The notes beneath the pieces are model-generated. The model ran no database searches. It had not been told where the DNA came from and was given only the letters and a program-made list of their open reading frames with translations. 48,411 nucleotides of DNA from Planctomycetota bacterium. Lineage in GTDB: Bacteria; Planctomycetota; UBA1135; GCA-002686595. The position numbers were made by a program, and so were the translations under genes. Numbering within the stretch: position 1 is the first letter of the stretch; each line of letters opens with the position of its first letter. The DNA is taken from NCBI GenBank assembly GCA_002720975.1, contig PBIX01000009.1, positions 21,999-70,409 of the forward strand, read 5' to 3'. Shown in pieces: positions 1 through 12,269 of the stretch.

Positions 1-117
1 AAGAAGAAGGCCAAGAAGAAGGCCAAGAAGAAGCCCGCACGCAAGAAGGCCAAGAAGAAGGCTGCCAAGAAGAAGCCCGCACGCAAGAAGGCCAAGAAGA
101 AGGCCCGCCGCCGCTAG
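1..117 (+). CDS. C-terminal end of lysine-rich histone-H1-like protein (partial)
   Basis: The window opens inside a reading frame of 38 codons ending in TAG. Almost every residue is Lys, Ala, Arg or Pro. The block KKKPARKKAKKKA occurs twice in tandem with a 14-codon (42 nt) period, and the end is ARRR. This is the composition of the disordered, DNA-charge-neutralising tails of bacterial histone-H1-like proteins and of HU variants with lysine-rich extensions. The N-terminal part lies outside the window, so whether an HU fold precedes the tail cannot be seen. An HU gene follows 23 bp downstream in the same direction, which supports a nucleoid role. The repeats probably change length easily by slippage. 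Confidence 0.75.
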   Translation, partial: KKKAKKKAKKKPARKKAKKKAAKKKPARKKAKKKARRR

Positions 118-140
118 GCTGCGTCAACGAGTAACTTGGC

Positions 141-410
141 GTGAACAAGAGCCACCTCATTCAGTACGTCGCTCGGGAGCTTCAGACTTCGAAGCTCCAG
201 GCCGGTCGCTTGGTCGACACGGTTCTCGACGGCGTCAAGGATGGGCTCAAGGCCGACGGATCCGTGACCATCACGGGCTTTGGGACCTTCGAAGTGAAGG
301 ACCGCAAGGCTCGGATGGGCAGAAACCCCCACACGGGAGCCCCGATTCCTATCAAGGCGGGCAAGCGGGTGGGCTTCAGGGTTGGAAAGGCCCTGAAGGA
401 GTCCGTCTAG
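141..410 (+). CDS. HU family DNA-binding protein
   Basis: An 89-residue protein, the usual HU/IHF length. It begins MNKSHLIQYVAREL, in place of the classic MNKTELI start. It has the GFGTFEVKDRKARMGRNP segment that leads into the DNA-binding beta arm, then TGAPIPIKAGKRVGFRVGKALKESV, matching the family pattern (F-P-x-F-x-x-G-K-x-L-K). HU dimers bend and compact DNA without sequence specificity. The start is a GTG and no strong ribosome-binding site is visible before it. It lies just downstream of the lysine-rich gene, so the two may be co-transcribed. A strong hairpin follows. Confidence 0.92.
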   Translation: MNKSHLIQYVARELQTSKLQAGRLVDTVLDGVKDGLKADGSVTITGFGTFEVKDRKARMGRNPHTGAPIPIKAGKRVGFRVGKALKESV

Positions 411-467
411 GTCTCTGCGCTGATCTTTGACGATTCCCAGCGGCTTTCCGCAGGAATCTGTGAACAC

Positions 468-501
468 GGGGGCCGGACCTTGAAGCCAAGGTTCGGCCCC
501 C
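468..501. terminator. Bidirectional terminator hairpin between HU gene and metG
   Basis: A stem of about 14 bp (GGGGGCCG-ACCTTG type arms with one G-T wobble) and a short loop lies between two convergent genes. The hairpin is nearly symmetrical, so it could end transcription from both sides. T-tracts are weak (CTCTTTG on the plus side). Confidence 0.65.
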
Positions 502-511
502 ATCTCTTTGC

Positions 512-2182
512 CTAGCTGGGGTCGTCCAGGCGAGGGAAGAGAGCGGCCGGGTCGCCGAGGGCTGCACCGTTCTCCAGCTGACGCCAGGTCGATGGCTCCG
601 GTGCACCCGGCCAGCTCTGGTCGCCCACCCGGCCTGACTGACCAAGCATCTCCCACAGCTCCTGGGCCTTACCCGGCATGAAGGGGGCCATCCATCGGGC
701 CAGCCAGAGCAGCCATTCGCAGAGGGTGTTGAGTGCGCTGGCAGCCTTCTCAGGATCTGTCTTGCGTAGGGCCCAAGGCTCAAGGCGCTGCATGAAGACG
801 TTGGCCACCGAGGCGTTGGCCACCAATTGATCGGCCGCGCGCCTGAACTGGAAAGCCTTGGCATGCAGGGCCGGATCGCCAAAGGCGCCGCACTCCTCCA
901 GGATCTCCCGATCCATCTCAGCGCGCTGGGCTTCACTGAGATCGGGGACTCGCCCTTCGTAGTTCTTCGCAATGAACTTCAGGACACGTGTGACAAGATT
1001 GCCGATGTTGCCAGCCAGATGCGCATTGTTGGCGGTGACGAAGCCCTGCAGGCTGAACTCCGCATCGGCCGTCTCGGGCAAGGTGCTAATGATGTAGAAG
1101 CGCAGGGCGTCGGACTCGTAGCGTTCGAACAGGTCCGCCGTATCCAGAGTGCGGCCCTCTGAGGTGGAGAATTTGCCGCCCTCCAGGTTGTAGAACTCGT
1201 TGGCGGGGACCTGCCAGGGCAAGGTGTAGCCCTGCTGCGATCCATGAAGCATGGACGGGAAGACCATGCAGTGGAAGGGGATGTTGTCCTTGCCCAAGAA
1301 GTGCACCAGGCGCACATCGTCACCTTTCCACCACTTCTCCCAACCGTCCGGATCGCCCTGCTGAGCACAGAGCTCCTTGGTGAAGGAGATGTAGCCGATG
1401 GGCGCATCGAACCAGACGTACAGTACTTTTCCTTCGCCGCCTTGGTCCGCGTACTCGGCCGGCAAGGGCACCCCCCAGTTCATGTCGCGGGTGATGGCAC
1501 GCTCCGGTACGTCCTTGAGCAGGTTCTTGATGAAGGTAGAGACGTTTGGCTTCCACTCGTGCTTCTCGATCCACTCGCCAATGTGCTCGTCGCGCAACTT
1601 GGGTAGGTTCAGGTACCAGTGGGTCGTGGGTCGTTTTTCGGGCGTGCCTCCGCAGATCTTGCAGCTTGGATCGAGGAGCCGCAGCGGCGCGATCCACGTG
1701 CCGCAGGCGGGGCACTCGTCGCCGCGGGCTTCCGCGTGCCCACACTCATAGCAGGTGCCGCCGATGTAGCGGTCAGCCAGGAACATGTTGTCGGTGGCGC
1801 AGTACAGCTGCTCGACTTCTCGGCGAGTCAGATAGCCAGCTTCGTCGAGGGTTCGGAAGAACTCCTGTGCCGTCGCTGTGTGATCTGCACAGCGGCTCGT
1901 TCCCGACCATATGTCAAACTCGATGCTCAGGGCCTCGAAGGTGCCGTGGATTGTGTCGTGCCAACCGGCCACGTATTCCTCGTAGGGCACGTCTGCTTTC
2001 TCTGCGCCCAAGGTGATGGCGACCCCGTACTCGTCGGTTCCGCAGATGAATGCCACCTCCTCTCCCAGCATGCGCAAGGTACGTACGTAGAGATCGGCAG
2101 GTAGGTAGGCTCCTGCCACATGACCAAAGTGGATGGGTCCATTGGCGTAGGGCAGGGCGCTGGTGACTGTGTAGCGAGGCAT
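512..2182 (-). CDS. metG: Methionyl-tRNA synthetase
   Basis: Charges tRNA-Met with methionine in the cytoplasm. The protein is 556 residues if it starts at MPRYTVTSALPYANGPIHFGH; the longer frame upstream adds 33 residues that do not look conserved. Visible motifs are the HIGH-type signature as HFGH near residue 16, a zinc-knuckle insert with CxxC pairs (CYECG, CPACG, CKICG) typical of class-1 MetG, and a KMSKS-loop equivalent written GGKFSTSEGR. The C-terminal EMAP-II-like tRNA-binding domain found in some bacterial MetG proteins is absent, so this is the shorter form. It is convergent with HU and divergent from the acyl-CoA dehydrogenase gene. KFSTS instead of KMSKS is a known variant but worth noting. 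Confidence 0.95.
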   Translation of the reverse strand: MPRYTVTSALPYANGPIHFGHVAGAYLPADLYVRTLRMLGEEVAFICGTDEYGVAITLGAEKADVPYEEYVAGWHDTIHGTFEALSIEFDIWSGTSRCADHTATAQEFFRTLDEAGYLTRREVEQLYCATDNMFLADRYIGGTCYECGHAEARGDECPACGTWIAPLRLLDPSCKICGGTPEKRPTTHWYLNLPKLRDEHIGEWIEKHEWKPNVSTFIKNLLKDVPERAITRDMNWGVPLPAEYADQGGEGKVLYVWFDAPIGYISFTKELCAQQGDPDGWEKWWKGDDVRLVHFLGKDNIPFHCMVFPSMLHGSQQGYTLPWQVPANEFYNLEGGKFSTSEGRTLDTADLFERYESDALRFYIISTLPETADAEFSLQGFVTANNAHLAGNIGNLVTRVLKFIAKNYEGRVPDLSEAQRAEMDREILEECGAFGDPALHAKAFQFRRAADQLVANASVANVFMQRLEPWALRKTDPEKAASALNTLCEWLLWLARWMAPFMPGKAQELWEMLGQSGRVGDQSWPGAPEPSTWRQLENGAALGDPAALFPRLDDPS

Positions 2183-2190
2183 GGGGTCAG

Positions 2191-2220
2191 ATTCTGCTCC
2201 GTATGAGGCACGTGTGTCAG
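2191..2220 (-). promoter_or_regulatory. Candidate sigma70-type promoter for metG
   Basis: On the minus strand CTGACA and CAGAAT are separated by 18 nt, and the start codon lies only about 8 nt past the -10 box, so the mRNA would have almost no leader. Judged by eye only. Confidence 0.3.
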
Positions 2221-2275
2221 GGCGAATCGGCACAATTCGGTCGAGTTCTGCGTCGGCGGTTCTGTGTGCACCGGA

Positions 2276-2303
2276 TTGCACCTTGGGAGTCGGCGCCTAG
2301 AAT
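2276..2303 (+). promoter_or_regulatory. Candidate sigma70-type promoter for glutaryl-CoA dehydrogenase gene
   Basis: TTGCAC and TAGAAT with a 16-nt spacer, about 90 nt upstream of the start at 2395. Both boxes are near consensus in an otherwise GC-rich intergenic stretch. Confidence 0.5.
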
Positions 2304-2394
2304 CCAGCCCATATCTCCCGGGAGCGGCCCTCTTGGACCGTCGCACGGACCTCTCCCCCGTAATCCCCCCCCCGACCACGGATCCGGGTCACAC

Positions 2395-3560
2395 ATGGAC
2401 GCTTTCACCCAGCTCGACTTTTACGATACAGAGGATCAGTACTCCGAGGAGGAGCGCATGGTGCGGGATGCCGTGCGGTCCTGGGTAGGGGATCGATTCC
2501 TGCCTGTCATCGCCGAGCACTTCGAGAACGGCACCTTTCCCTCGGACCTCATTCCCGAGCTGGCCGAGCTCGGGGTCTTCGGTCCCACTGTTCCCGAAGA
2601 ATATGGCGGAGCGGGCCTGAACAACGTCAGCTACGGCCTCATCTGCCAGGAGCTTGAGCGGGGCGACTCGGGTCTGCGGTCCTTCGTTTCGGTGCAGGGC
2701 TCGCTGGTCATGTTTCCCATCCTGGCGTTTGGTTCCGAGGAGCAGAAGCGCGAGTGGCTTCCGCGCCTGGCCTCCGCTGAGGTCATCGGTTGCTTTGGCC
2801 TGACTGAGCCCGACTTCGGATCGAACCCCGGAGGCATGATCACCACCGCCCGTCGCGATGGAGATGACTGGATCATTGATGGTCGCAAGATGTGGATTAC
2901 CAACGGCACCGTGTCCCAGGTGGCCATCGTCTGGGCTCGTACGGATGAGGGCATTCGCGGCTTCGTCGTACCAACGGACCTACCCGGATTCAGTGCACCC
3001 GAGCAGAAACACAAGTGGAGCCTGAGGGCGTCCATCACCTCCGAGCTGGTTCTGGAGGACGTGCGCGTTCCTGATTCCATGCGCCTGCCCGAGGCCGTTG
3101 GCTTGAAGGCTCCCTTGAAGTGTCTCTCCTCCGCGCGCTTCGGTATCGCGTGGGGAGGTTTGGGGGCGGCCTACGCCTGCTTCGACGAGGCCCTCTCCTA
3201 TTCCAAGGAGCGCGTCGTCTTCGACAAGCCCCTGGCTGGATTCCAGCTGGCCCAGAAGAAGCTGGTCGACATGGCCACAGAGATCACCAAGGCTCAGCTT
3301 CTGGCCCTGCGCCTCGGCCGCCTGAAGGACGAAGGCAAGATCACGCCCAACCAGATCTCCATGGCGAAGCGCAACAACGTCCACATGGCACTGGAGGTGG
3401 CTCGCACCTGCCGCGACATGCTAGGGGCCAACGGCATCAGCCTGGAGTACCAGGTGGGCCGCCACATGTTGAACCTGGAGTCCGTGATCACCTACGAAGG
3501 CACTCACGATATCCACACCCTGGCCGTGGGCCACGGATTGACGGATCTGCCGGCCTACCG

Positions 3561-3564
<4 letters not shown>
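2395..3564 (+). CDS. gcdH: Acyl-CoA dehydrogenase, glutaryl-CoA dehydrogenase type
   Basis: A 389-residue flavoprotein of the acyl-CoA dehydrogenase family. Known members of this subgroup convert glutaryl-CoA to crotonyl-CoA with loss of CO2, using FAD and electron-transfer flavoprotein (lysine and tryptophan degradation). The FAD and substrate region contains CFGLTEPDFGSNPGGM and the WITNG strand. The C-terminal YEGTHDIH carries the catalytic glutamate in the exact context of human GCDH, which separates it from medium- and short-chain enzymes. The start MDAFTQLDFYD matches the family N-terminus; the frame is open further upstream but unlike it. The stop codon overlaps the stop of the convergent DUF1844 gene in the palindrome CTAG. 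Confidence 0.9.
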
Positions 3565-6473
<2,909 letters not shown>

Positions 6474-6481
6474 CTGTTGCG

Positions 6482-7057
6482 TTACCGCCCGCGAACCTTG
6501 GGGGTCATCGTCGGAATGGAACTGGCCGAACGGTACTGGTCGACGCGGTTGTACACCTCGCTGAAGACCTTGCGGCACTTCTGATAGGCCTCCTGGCTCG
6601 AACGCGGGAGCCGGATACTGAAGAGCATGTGCTGGCTACGGCCGTTCCGGGTGACCTCCAGGCTGGTGCTTGCCTCGGCTGCCCTCTCAGGTGCCGGCCC
6701 GGCATTGGCAAGTTCGGAATAGCTCCAGTCGTCGAAGGCCTCAAGGATGCCCTTGACGTATCTGTCCTCAGTGACCTTGGCGTTGGCCTGTCGATCGAGT
6801 TGGGAGTAGTAGGCAGCTCGGCGCAGAGGGACGTTCTCTCCAGGCACGTTGCGTTCGATCAGCGTGCTGTCGTTGATAAGGACAAGGACGATCCCACTGC
6901 GATAGTCCCTCAGGGTGATCGTCGTGGGATGACCGGACACCTCGGGCAACGAGGCGCGCTCGGGGTTGCCCGCGCAGGAGAGGCTCAGGAAGAGTGCGCC
7001 AAGAGCGATGAGCGTTCTGGCCGCGGTCGGTTTCGGGGTGCAGGTCATGGTGCGCAC
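6482..7057 (-). CDS. Predicted lipoprotein of unknown function
   Basis: A 191-residue protein with a lipoprotein signal: a charged start, a hydrophobic run TLIALGALFLSLS, then Cys 28 in LSLSC-AGN, a good lipobox. The mature part is polar, with no recognised family. Its end precedes the kdsB start by 8 bp, so it is probably co-transcribed with kdsB and pyrG. Met 1 or Met 4 could be the start. An envelope role is likely from the signal and the neighbour, but no specific function can be inferred. Confidence 0.65.
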   Translation of the reverse strand: MRTMTCTPKPTAARTLIALGALFLSLSCAGNPERASLPEVSGHPTTITLRDYRSGIVLVLINDSTLIERNVPGENVPLRRAAYYSQLDRQANAKVTEDRYVKGILEAFDDWSYSELANAGPAPERAAEASTSLEVTRNGRSQHMLFSIRLPRSSQEAYQKCRKVFSEVYNRVDQYRSASSIPTMTPKVRGR

Positions 7058-7204
7058 GGTAGGTCAGGGGGCTCTCATGAGGGCCAATCCACCCCAATCA
7101 CGGGCGATCTGATCCCGGCGGACTCTATCCACCGGGCCTCCGGGCCTCAAGATGACCCATGCCAAAAGGGCCTGCCCAGCCTTCAGGGCCGATCCAAATG
7201 GGTC

Positions 7205-9751
7205 TCAGTCCGCTGGTGGCTCGGCCCCCTGGGGGCTTTCCAGCCTCTTGAAGTGTGGGCCCTCCTGGACGGGCAGGAAGAACCGTCCCACATTCGTCAA
7301 CCCGTCTTCGCTCCAGCGCCAGTCTGCCGCCGCTCCGCGCCGTGATTCCGGGGGCGTGTTGCGGATGAACTTCTGGCTGCCGAATTGCGCTCGCTTCAGG
7401 CTCCCGGAGACGCCCACGTGGGCTCCCGGTCCAGGCCAGAGGACTCCATTGCAGTCGTGAGACACCGTGGGGTCGGGGGAGGCTTCCTTGCCACACTCGT
7501 CGCAGGCCCAGAAGAAAGTGAAGGCCCCGGTCCAGTGTTCGACCGGGATGAAATCCCCGTCGCGATAGGCGCCACCCATGGCGGGTCCCAGGTTCTCCCA
7601 CTCCCCGGTGTCCGCACTGGCGAGCACCGGCCAGCTCTCGCGCACCAGGGTGCCTGAACCCAGGGTGTTGATGCGCTTGACCCCATAGGCGGGCAGGTGA
7701 CGATTCTCCCACACCGGTGCGTCGGGGGCAGCGCCGACCGTGGTCAGGCGATCCACGAAGCTGTAGTCAGCGAGCATGGGAGCCCGCACAAACATGTAGG
7801 TGGTCAACCATCCCAGCCCATCCCCCGGCATGGTCTCGTAGGTCGATCCCAGTATCCACAGCTCTTCGTTCAGGGACGGTCGAATGAGACGTATGCGCTC
7901 GCCGAACTCCAGCCGTTGGCGGAGGCACTCGGCGGTCCAATACGTGAGGGCTCGCTGGCCCGCGGGCGTGCGCAGGGTCAGGATCTGTTCAAGGACCCCG
8001 AAGAGATCCCGGGCACCGAGCATTCTGGGGCCGCGCAGCAACTCGTAGAAGGTCGGACGTGTCGGATCGAAGCCCCGATCGCGTTTGTGGCGCAGGACGT
8101 ACACGGGCCCGATGCTCTCGTGGACCTCTGGGTCCCAGAAGATGGCCTCCACCGTGTACCAGGAGTTCACGTAGTGCATCAACGATGCATGGGCCATCGA
8201 CGTCAGGAGGGGCTCGTGAACGATCAACCAGTCCAGTCTGTCCAGGGCGGGGATTACATTCTCAGCCTGCACCTGTGGGGGCAGATGGGCCCAGCCATCC
8301 AGCTGATTGGGCAGCTTGATCAGGTGTAGATCCGGTCCTTCGCGTCCGAACACACTCCAGTGGTAGGCACTGGCCACCCGGACGCGACCCCGATTGCGCG
8401 CGTGGGTCTCTTTATCGATGTAGTGATCGACGATGAACGGGATGGGCTCGTAGCCTGCGTCCACCTGTTCTCGCACGTACTCCATGGCGTGCCAGAAGCC
8501 GCCGAACTTTCGGGTGTTCACCTGGCTCTGGGCGCTCAGCGAAAAGAGCGCCGTCCCGATGAGGGTGGCGGCGGCCAAAGGTCCCTTGGCGACTCTTCCC
8601 CGACAGGCCTCCAGAACGGCGTCCAGTCCCCAACCCACAAGGGGCGCGAGCATGGGCAGCAGGGGGAGCCACAGGCGGAAGTCCTTGGATCCCTTTTGGG
8701 AGAAGAGATAGATGTTCAGCGCACCTGCCACCAACAGCAGGCTGGACGTCCACGTGGCACGCCTCAGCGCCCGGCCCACTCCGATCAGGGTCAGCAGGAC
8801 CACCGGGGGCACGGCAAAGGTGAACAGGTTCGTCCAGTACCACGTGGGGTCCTGGGCGGCCGCGAGCACGCGCTCGGTCGTGAGCGGGTCGGTGAACACA
8901 TCCGCGTAGTACCAGAGGTACATGCTGTCGGCCCAGTCGGCCTTGCCGAGCTGAATGGCGAGGCGGGCCAGGATGCCCAGCACGTTCTCACCCAGATAGG
9001 CCACCAGGCTCGCGCCCCAGGCGCCGTAGGCCATGCGATCCATGGCGACCTGGAGAATCACGGCCAAGGTGAAGGTGAGAGCCATGGGGCGCAGAATCGC
9101 CAGGCTGCGACGGCGCTCACGTAGGATCACCATCAGGACAAGCGCGGCCGTGATGGGGATCGTCTTGTAGGCCATCCAAAGGGCAAGTCCGAGCCACAGG
9201 CCCGCCCACCTGCCGCGCTTCTTCTCGGGAGGTTCGAGCAGTTCGAGCACTCCCAGGCCCACGCAGATGGCGGCGCTCACTCCTGCCACCGGGGAGACCG
9301 AGAAGCGTAGGAACGTGGGGTTGGTGGCCAGGGCCAGGCCCGCTCCGAATCCCGTCCAGGGGCCTCCAAGCGCTTTGCCGATGCGCACGGCGATCAGGAC
9401 CAGGAGCAGGCCCAACCCCATCTGCAACAGGCGAATCGCCGCGATGACCGGCTGAAGGTCCTCGATGCCCAGCAGGTCTGAGGCCAGGAAGAGTGGGGCC
9501 AGCAGGGCGGAGAATCCGAATGAGCGGATCTGCTGTGAGTCGATCACTGACTGGTTGCGTACCACGGCCTGGGCTCGCTCCATGTACTCCACCGAGTCAG
9601 CGAGTTGGTAGCCGTCGAGATTGATCCACGTGCCGAACTGCAGAGCCAGCGTTGTGATAGCGAGCAGGACCCAGGTGTTACGCGAGGGTCCGTGTGCTGT
9701 GGGTTTGGCGGTGTGGGGCAACTCCATAGGCAACCAGGCGATGAACGCCAT
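7205..9751 (-). CDS. Polytopic membrane glycosyltransferase-like protein with large C-terminal extension
   Basis: A protein of 848 residues if it starts at MAFIAWLPMELP; MELPHTAKP, 8 residues later, is also possible and neither has a clear ribosome site. The first 470 residues hold about ten hydrophobic segments. The first periplasmic loop, NLDGYQLADSVEYMERAQ, resembles the acidic loop of GT-C glycosyltransferases (PMT/ArnT-like), which take sugars from lipid carriers. After the last membrane segment come about 360 soluble residues with no recognised family, holding a zinc-ribbon-like set of ligands, ACDECG followed by SHDC. The family call is by topology only. The gene stands alone, divergent from the LysM gene. 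Confidence 0.55.
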   Translation of the reverse strand: MAFIAWLPMELPHTAKPTAHGPSRNTWVLLAITTLALQFGTWINLDGYQLADSVEYMERAQAVVRNQSVIDSQQIRSFGFSALLAPLFLASDLLGIEDLQPVIAAIRLLQMGLGLLLVLIAVRIGKALGGPWTGFGAGLALATNPTFLRFSVSPVAGVSAAICVGLGVLELLEPPEKKRGRWAGLWLGLALWMAYKTIPITAALVLMVILRERRRSLAILRPMALTFTLAVILQVAMDRMAYGAWGASLVAYLGENVLGILARLAIQLGKADWADSMYLWYYADVFTDPLTTERVLAAAQDPTWYWTNLFTFAVPPVVLLTLIGVGRALRRATWTSSLLLVAGALNIYLFSQKGSKDFRLWLPLLPMLAPLVGWGLDAVLEACRGRVAKGPLAAATLIGTALFSLSAQSQVNTRKFGGFWHAMEYVREQVDAGYEPIPFIVDHYIDKETHARNRGRVRVASAYHWSVFGREGPDLHLIKLPNQLDGWAHLPPQVQAENVIPALDRLDWLIVHEPLLTSMAHASLMHYVNSWYTVEAIFWDPEVHESIGPVYVLRHKRDRGFDPTRPTFYELLRGPRMLGARDLFGVLEQILTLRTPAGQRALTYWTAECLRQRLEFGERIRLIRPSLNEELWILGSTYETMPGDGLGWLTTYMFVRAPMLADYSFVDRLTTVGAAPDAPVWENRHLPAYGVKRINTLGSGTLVRESWPVLASADTGEWENLGPAMGGAYRDGDFIPVEHWTGAFTFFWACDECGKEASPDPTVSHDCNGVLWPGPGAHVGVSGSLKRAQFGSQKFIRNTPPESRRGAAADWRWSEDGLTNVGRFFLPVQEGPHFKRLESPQGAEPPAD

Positions 9752-10041
9752 GTGGGCAGTAGTGTCTTCCCCAGACTGCTTGCAGGCAACACTGCCCTCG
9801 GCGGGTTCATCGGGCTGACCATCTTTCCCCCTTTTGGGAATGAGGTTCGGTAGGGATCTCCCTCTACGCCGTGCGTTTAACTCAGTTTCTTTTTGACTTG
9901 GCACCCCGCCGGTCGGGATCCTGCATTCGGTGCAGCAAGTTGAGCCTCCGCTCATGCGGCACATCTTTCGGGTCAAACGTAAACACATGCGAGCTTCAAC
10001 AAGCTCCAACAGCTCTCACGAGTTCTCACAGGGGTTGCAGG

Positions 10042-10767
10042 ATGGGCAAGGTCGAAAAAATCGTCGTTCTAGGAGTTCTCTTCGTCATTGTCTCCATTCT
10101 GGCGGTTTCGCTGGACCGGGGTCTGGGTGCGGAGTCGCCCGAGGCGGGGGGGGCCCGTGTCCTCAATGCAGGTGTGTCTGCCAATGCGTTGCAGCCAGCG
10201 CAGGTCAATCCACGCACACATGGGCGTAGGGTTCCCGAGCCGGCGCCTACGGCCGAACCGATGCCGGTCGTGGACGTCGCCCCGCTTCTGAGCGCCGAGG
10301 TCCAGGATCCACAGGCCGGGCAGGGCGACCTGCAGGATGTTCCCAGTGGCCCCCAGGCTCCGGCCGAAATTGCCGAGGATTGGGATCTCGTCACCATGGA
10401 AGGCCTGGAGGTTCACTCGTTTGACCCTCAGATGAGGCTCTACACGGCCGGGGCCGGAGAGGACTTCGTCAGCCTCTCCGAGCGCCTGTATGGAGATGCG
10501 GTGCATGCCCAGACCTTGCGCTGCAACAATGAGGGCGTCCTCGATATCCAGGAGGGGCAGGTGCTGCTCGTCCCGGTGATGAGCGACAACGTCGGGGACA
10601 TGATGCACGAGGTTGCCTCGGGCGAGAACCTGTCGAAGATCGCCGAGCGCGTCTACGGGAAAGGATACCTGTGGGAGAACATCTACGAGGCCAACCGTGA
10701 CCTACTGGACTCCCCCGACAATCTTCAGCCAGGGATGATGTTGAGGGTGCCCCCGCTGCGGGAGTGA
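10042..10767 (+). CDS. Membrane-anchored protein with two LysM domains
   Basis: A 241-residue protein from ATG 10042, preceded by a purine-rich AGGGG-TTGCAGG site. Residues 1-25 form one membrane segment (KIVVLGVLFVIVSILAVSL). A Pro/Ala/Val-rich linker of about 100 residues follows. The C-terminal 120 residues hold two LysM repeats, YTAGAGEDFVSLSERLYGDA...VLLVPV and HEVASGENLSKIAERVYGKG...PGMMLRVPP. LysM binds peptidoglycan N-acetylglucosamine, so this protein probably ties the inner membrane to the wall or recognises wall fragments. It is convergent with the NtrC-type regulator gene and 19 bp from it. Confidence 0.85.
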   Translation: MGKVEKIVVLGVLFVIVSILAVSLDRGLGAESPEAGGARVLNAGVSANALQPAQVNPRTHGRRVPEPAPTAEPMPVVDVAPLLSAEVQDPQAGQGDLQDVPSGPQAPAEIAEDWDLVTMEGLEVHSFDPQMRLYTAGAGEDFVSLSERLYGDAVHAQTLRCNNEGVLDIQEGQVLLVPVMSDNVGDMMHEVASGENLSKIAERVYGKGYLWENIYEANRDLLDSPDNLQPGMMLRVPPLRE

Positions 10768-10786
10768 GGTCCGAAGGCCGACCCCA

Positions 10787-12208
10787 CTAGCGTAGGGAGT
10801 AGCGGTCCAACTTCTTGTACAGGTGGCTGCGCTGCATGCCCAGTTCCTCGGCCGTGCGTTTGATGTTGCCCTCGTTGCGCTCCAAGCGCATGCGGAAGAA
10901 CTGCGCCTCGGAGAGGTTCTTGAACTCCTCGAAGGTTCCCGCTTCGTAGGGGTCCTCTCGAGCCGAGTCGTGGGCGCTGGCCAGCGGGGCGAGAGATGGG
11001 CCGGCGGCCAGCATGTGCTCGATTTCCTTCAGCCCGATGACTCCGTCGTCCGCAAAAACCGCGGCGCCCTCCAAGAGGTTTCGCAGTTGACGCACGTTGC
11101 CCGGCCATTCGTGTTGCATCAGTTGCTGGACAGCCTCGGAGCTGAGCGCGAGAGCCGCGCGGCCCGTGCGCTCGGCCATCTGGGCCAGAAAGTGCTCTGC
11201 CAGTGAGGCGACGTCCTCCCGGTGGTCGCGCAGGGCCGGTACCTCGAAGGGCACCACGTTCAGGCGGTAGAAGAGGTCCATACGGAAGGATTTCTCCTCC
11301 ACGGCTTGGGGCAGATCGGTGTTTGTGGCCGCAATGACGCGCAAATCCACTGGGCGGGCCTTGGAGTCGCCGACGCGCGTGACCTCGTGGGTTTCCAAGG
11401 CGCGCAGCACCTTCGCCTGGGCATCGAGGGGCATGTCGCCCACCTCATCCAGGAACAGGCTGCCTCCCTGTGCCGCCTCGAAGTGACCCGTTCGGCTCTC
11501 GACCGCGCCCGTGAAGGAACCCTTCTCGTGCCCGAACAGCTCGGACTCCACCAATTCGTGGGGGATGGCGGCGCAGTTGACGGTCACGAAGGGTCCCGTT
11601 GCACGCGCGCCCAGGTAGTGGACGTTGCGAGCGATGATCTCCTTGCCCGTTCCATTCTCCCCGGTGATCAAGACCGCCGCGTCGGACTGCGCCACGCGCT
11701 GCACCTGCTCGCGCAGCGACTGCATGGCCGCACTGGCACCGATGATCTCCCACCGGTTCGTGAGCTGGCGACGCAGGCCCGTGTTCTCGGCGGCCAGCTT
11801 GCGCATGCGCAGGGTGGCTCGCAGGGTGACGAGGACCCGGTTCTCATCCAGGGGCTTCTCCAGGAAGTTGCTCGCTCCCCTCTTCATTGCGTCGACTGCC
11901 ACGGCCACATCGCCGTGCCCACTGATCAGGATCACGGGTGGTGCAGTTTCGCGTTCTTGGATGGCATCGAGTAAACCCAGCCCGTCCAGGCTCGGCATCT
12001 TCAGGTCCGTCAGCACAAGGACCGGCGATCGACCGTCTTCAGCTTCCCGGTCCAGGCGCGCGATGGCTTCATTGCCGTCCTTGGCGGTCCACACTTCGTA
12101 GCCCTCATAGGTGAGGAGCATCTCCAGGGACTGGCGGATGTCTCCCTCGTCATCCACCACCAGGATCGCGGCCCGTTGCGTCTCGTCGTTCTTGTCCTTC
12201 GTGTTCAT
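10787..12208 (-). CDS. Sigma-54-dependent response regulator, NtrC/AtoC type
   Basis: A 473-residue transcription activator with three domains. The N-terminal receiver has the acidic pair in ILVVDDE, phospho-acceptor Asp 68 in VLVLTDLKMP and the Lys of FLEKP. The AAA+ domain has Walker A GENGTGKE, the sigma-54 contact loop GSFTGA and Walker B GGSLFLDEVG. The C-terminal Fis-type helix-turn-helix has NIKRTAEELGMQRSHLYKKL. The receiver and helix-turn-helix most resemble the NtrX/AtoC groups. No histidine kinase lies beside it, so it is an orphan. It is divergent from anmK with 61 bp between start codons. Target genes are unknown. Confidence 0.93.
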   Translation of the reverse strand: MNTKDKNDETQRAAILVVDDEGDIRQSLEMLLTYEGYEVWTAKDGNEAIARLDREAEDGRSPVLVLTDLKMPSLDGLGLLDAIQERETAPPVILISGHGDVAVAVDAMKRGASNFLEKPLDENRVLVTLRATLRMRKLAAENTGLRRQLTNRWEIIGASAAMQSLREQVQRVAQSDAAVLITGENGTGKEIIARNVHYLGARATGPFVTVNCAAIPHELVESELFGHEKGSFTGAVESRTGHFEAAQGGSLFLDEVGDMPLDAQAKVLRALETHEVTRVGDSKARPVDLRVIAATNTDLPQAVEEKSFRMDLFYRLNVVPFEVPALRDHREDVASLAEHFLAQMAERTGRAALALSSEAVQQLMQHEWPGNVRQLRNLLEGAAVFADDGVIGLKEIEHMLAAGPSLAPLASAHDSAREDPYEAGTFEEFKNLSEAQFFRMRLERNEGNIKRTAEELGMQRSHLYKKLDRYSLR

Positions 12209-12269
12209 GGCTACAGTTTCGTACCCTGCCCGCTTGAGGGCAACGATCCGTGTGCAGCCCTCCAGTCAA

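Noticed and set aside
9899-9914. TGGCAC motif resembling the -24 box of a sigma-54 promoter upstream of the LysM gene, near an NtrC-type regulator
   Set aside because: The -12 element (TTGC at the right spacing) is absent; the sequence there reads CGGT.
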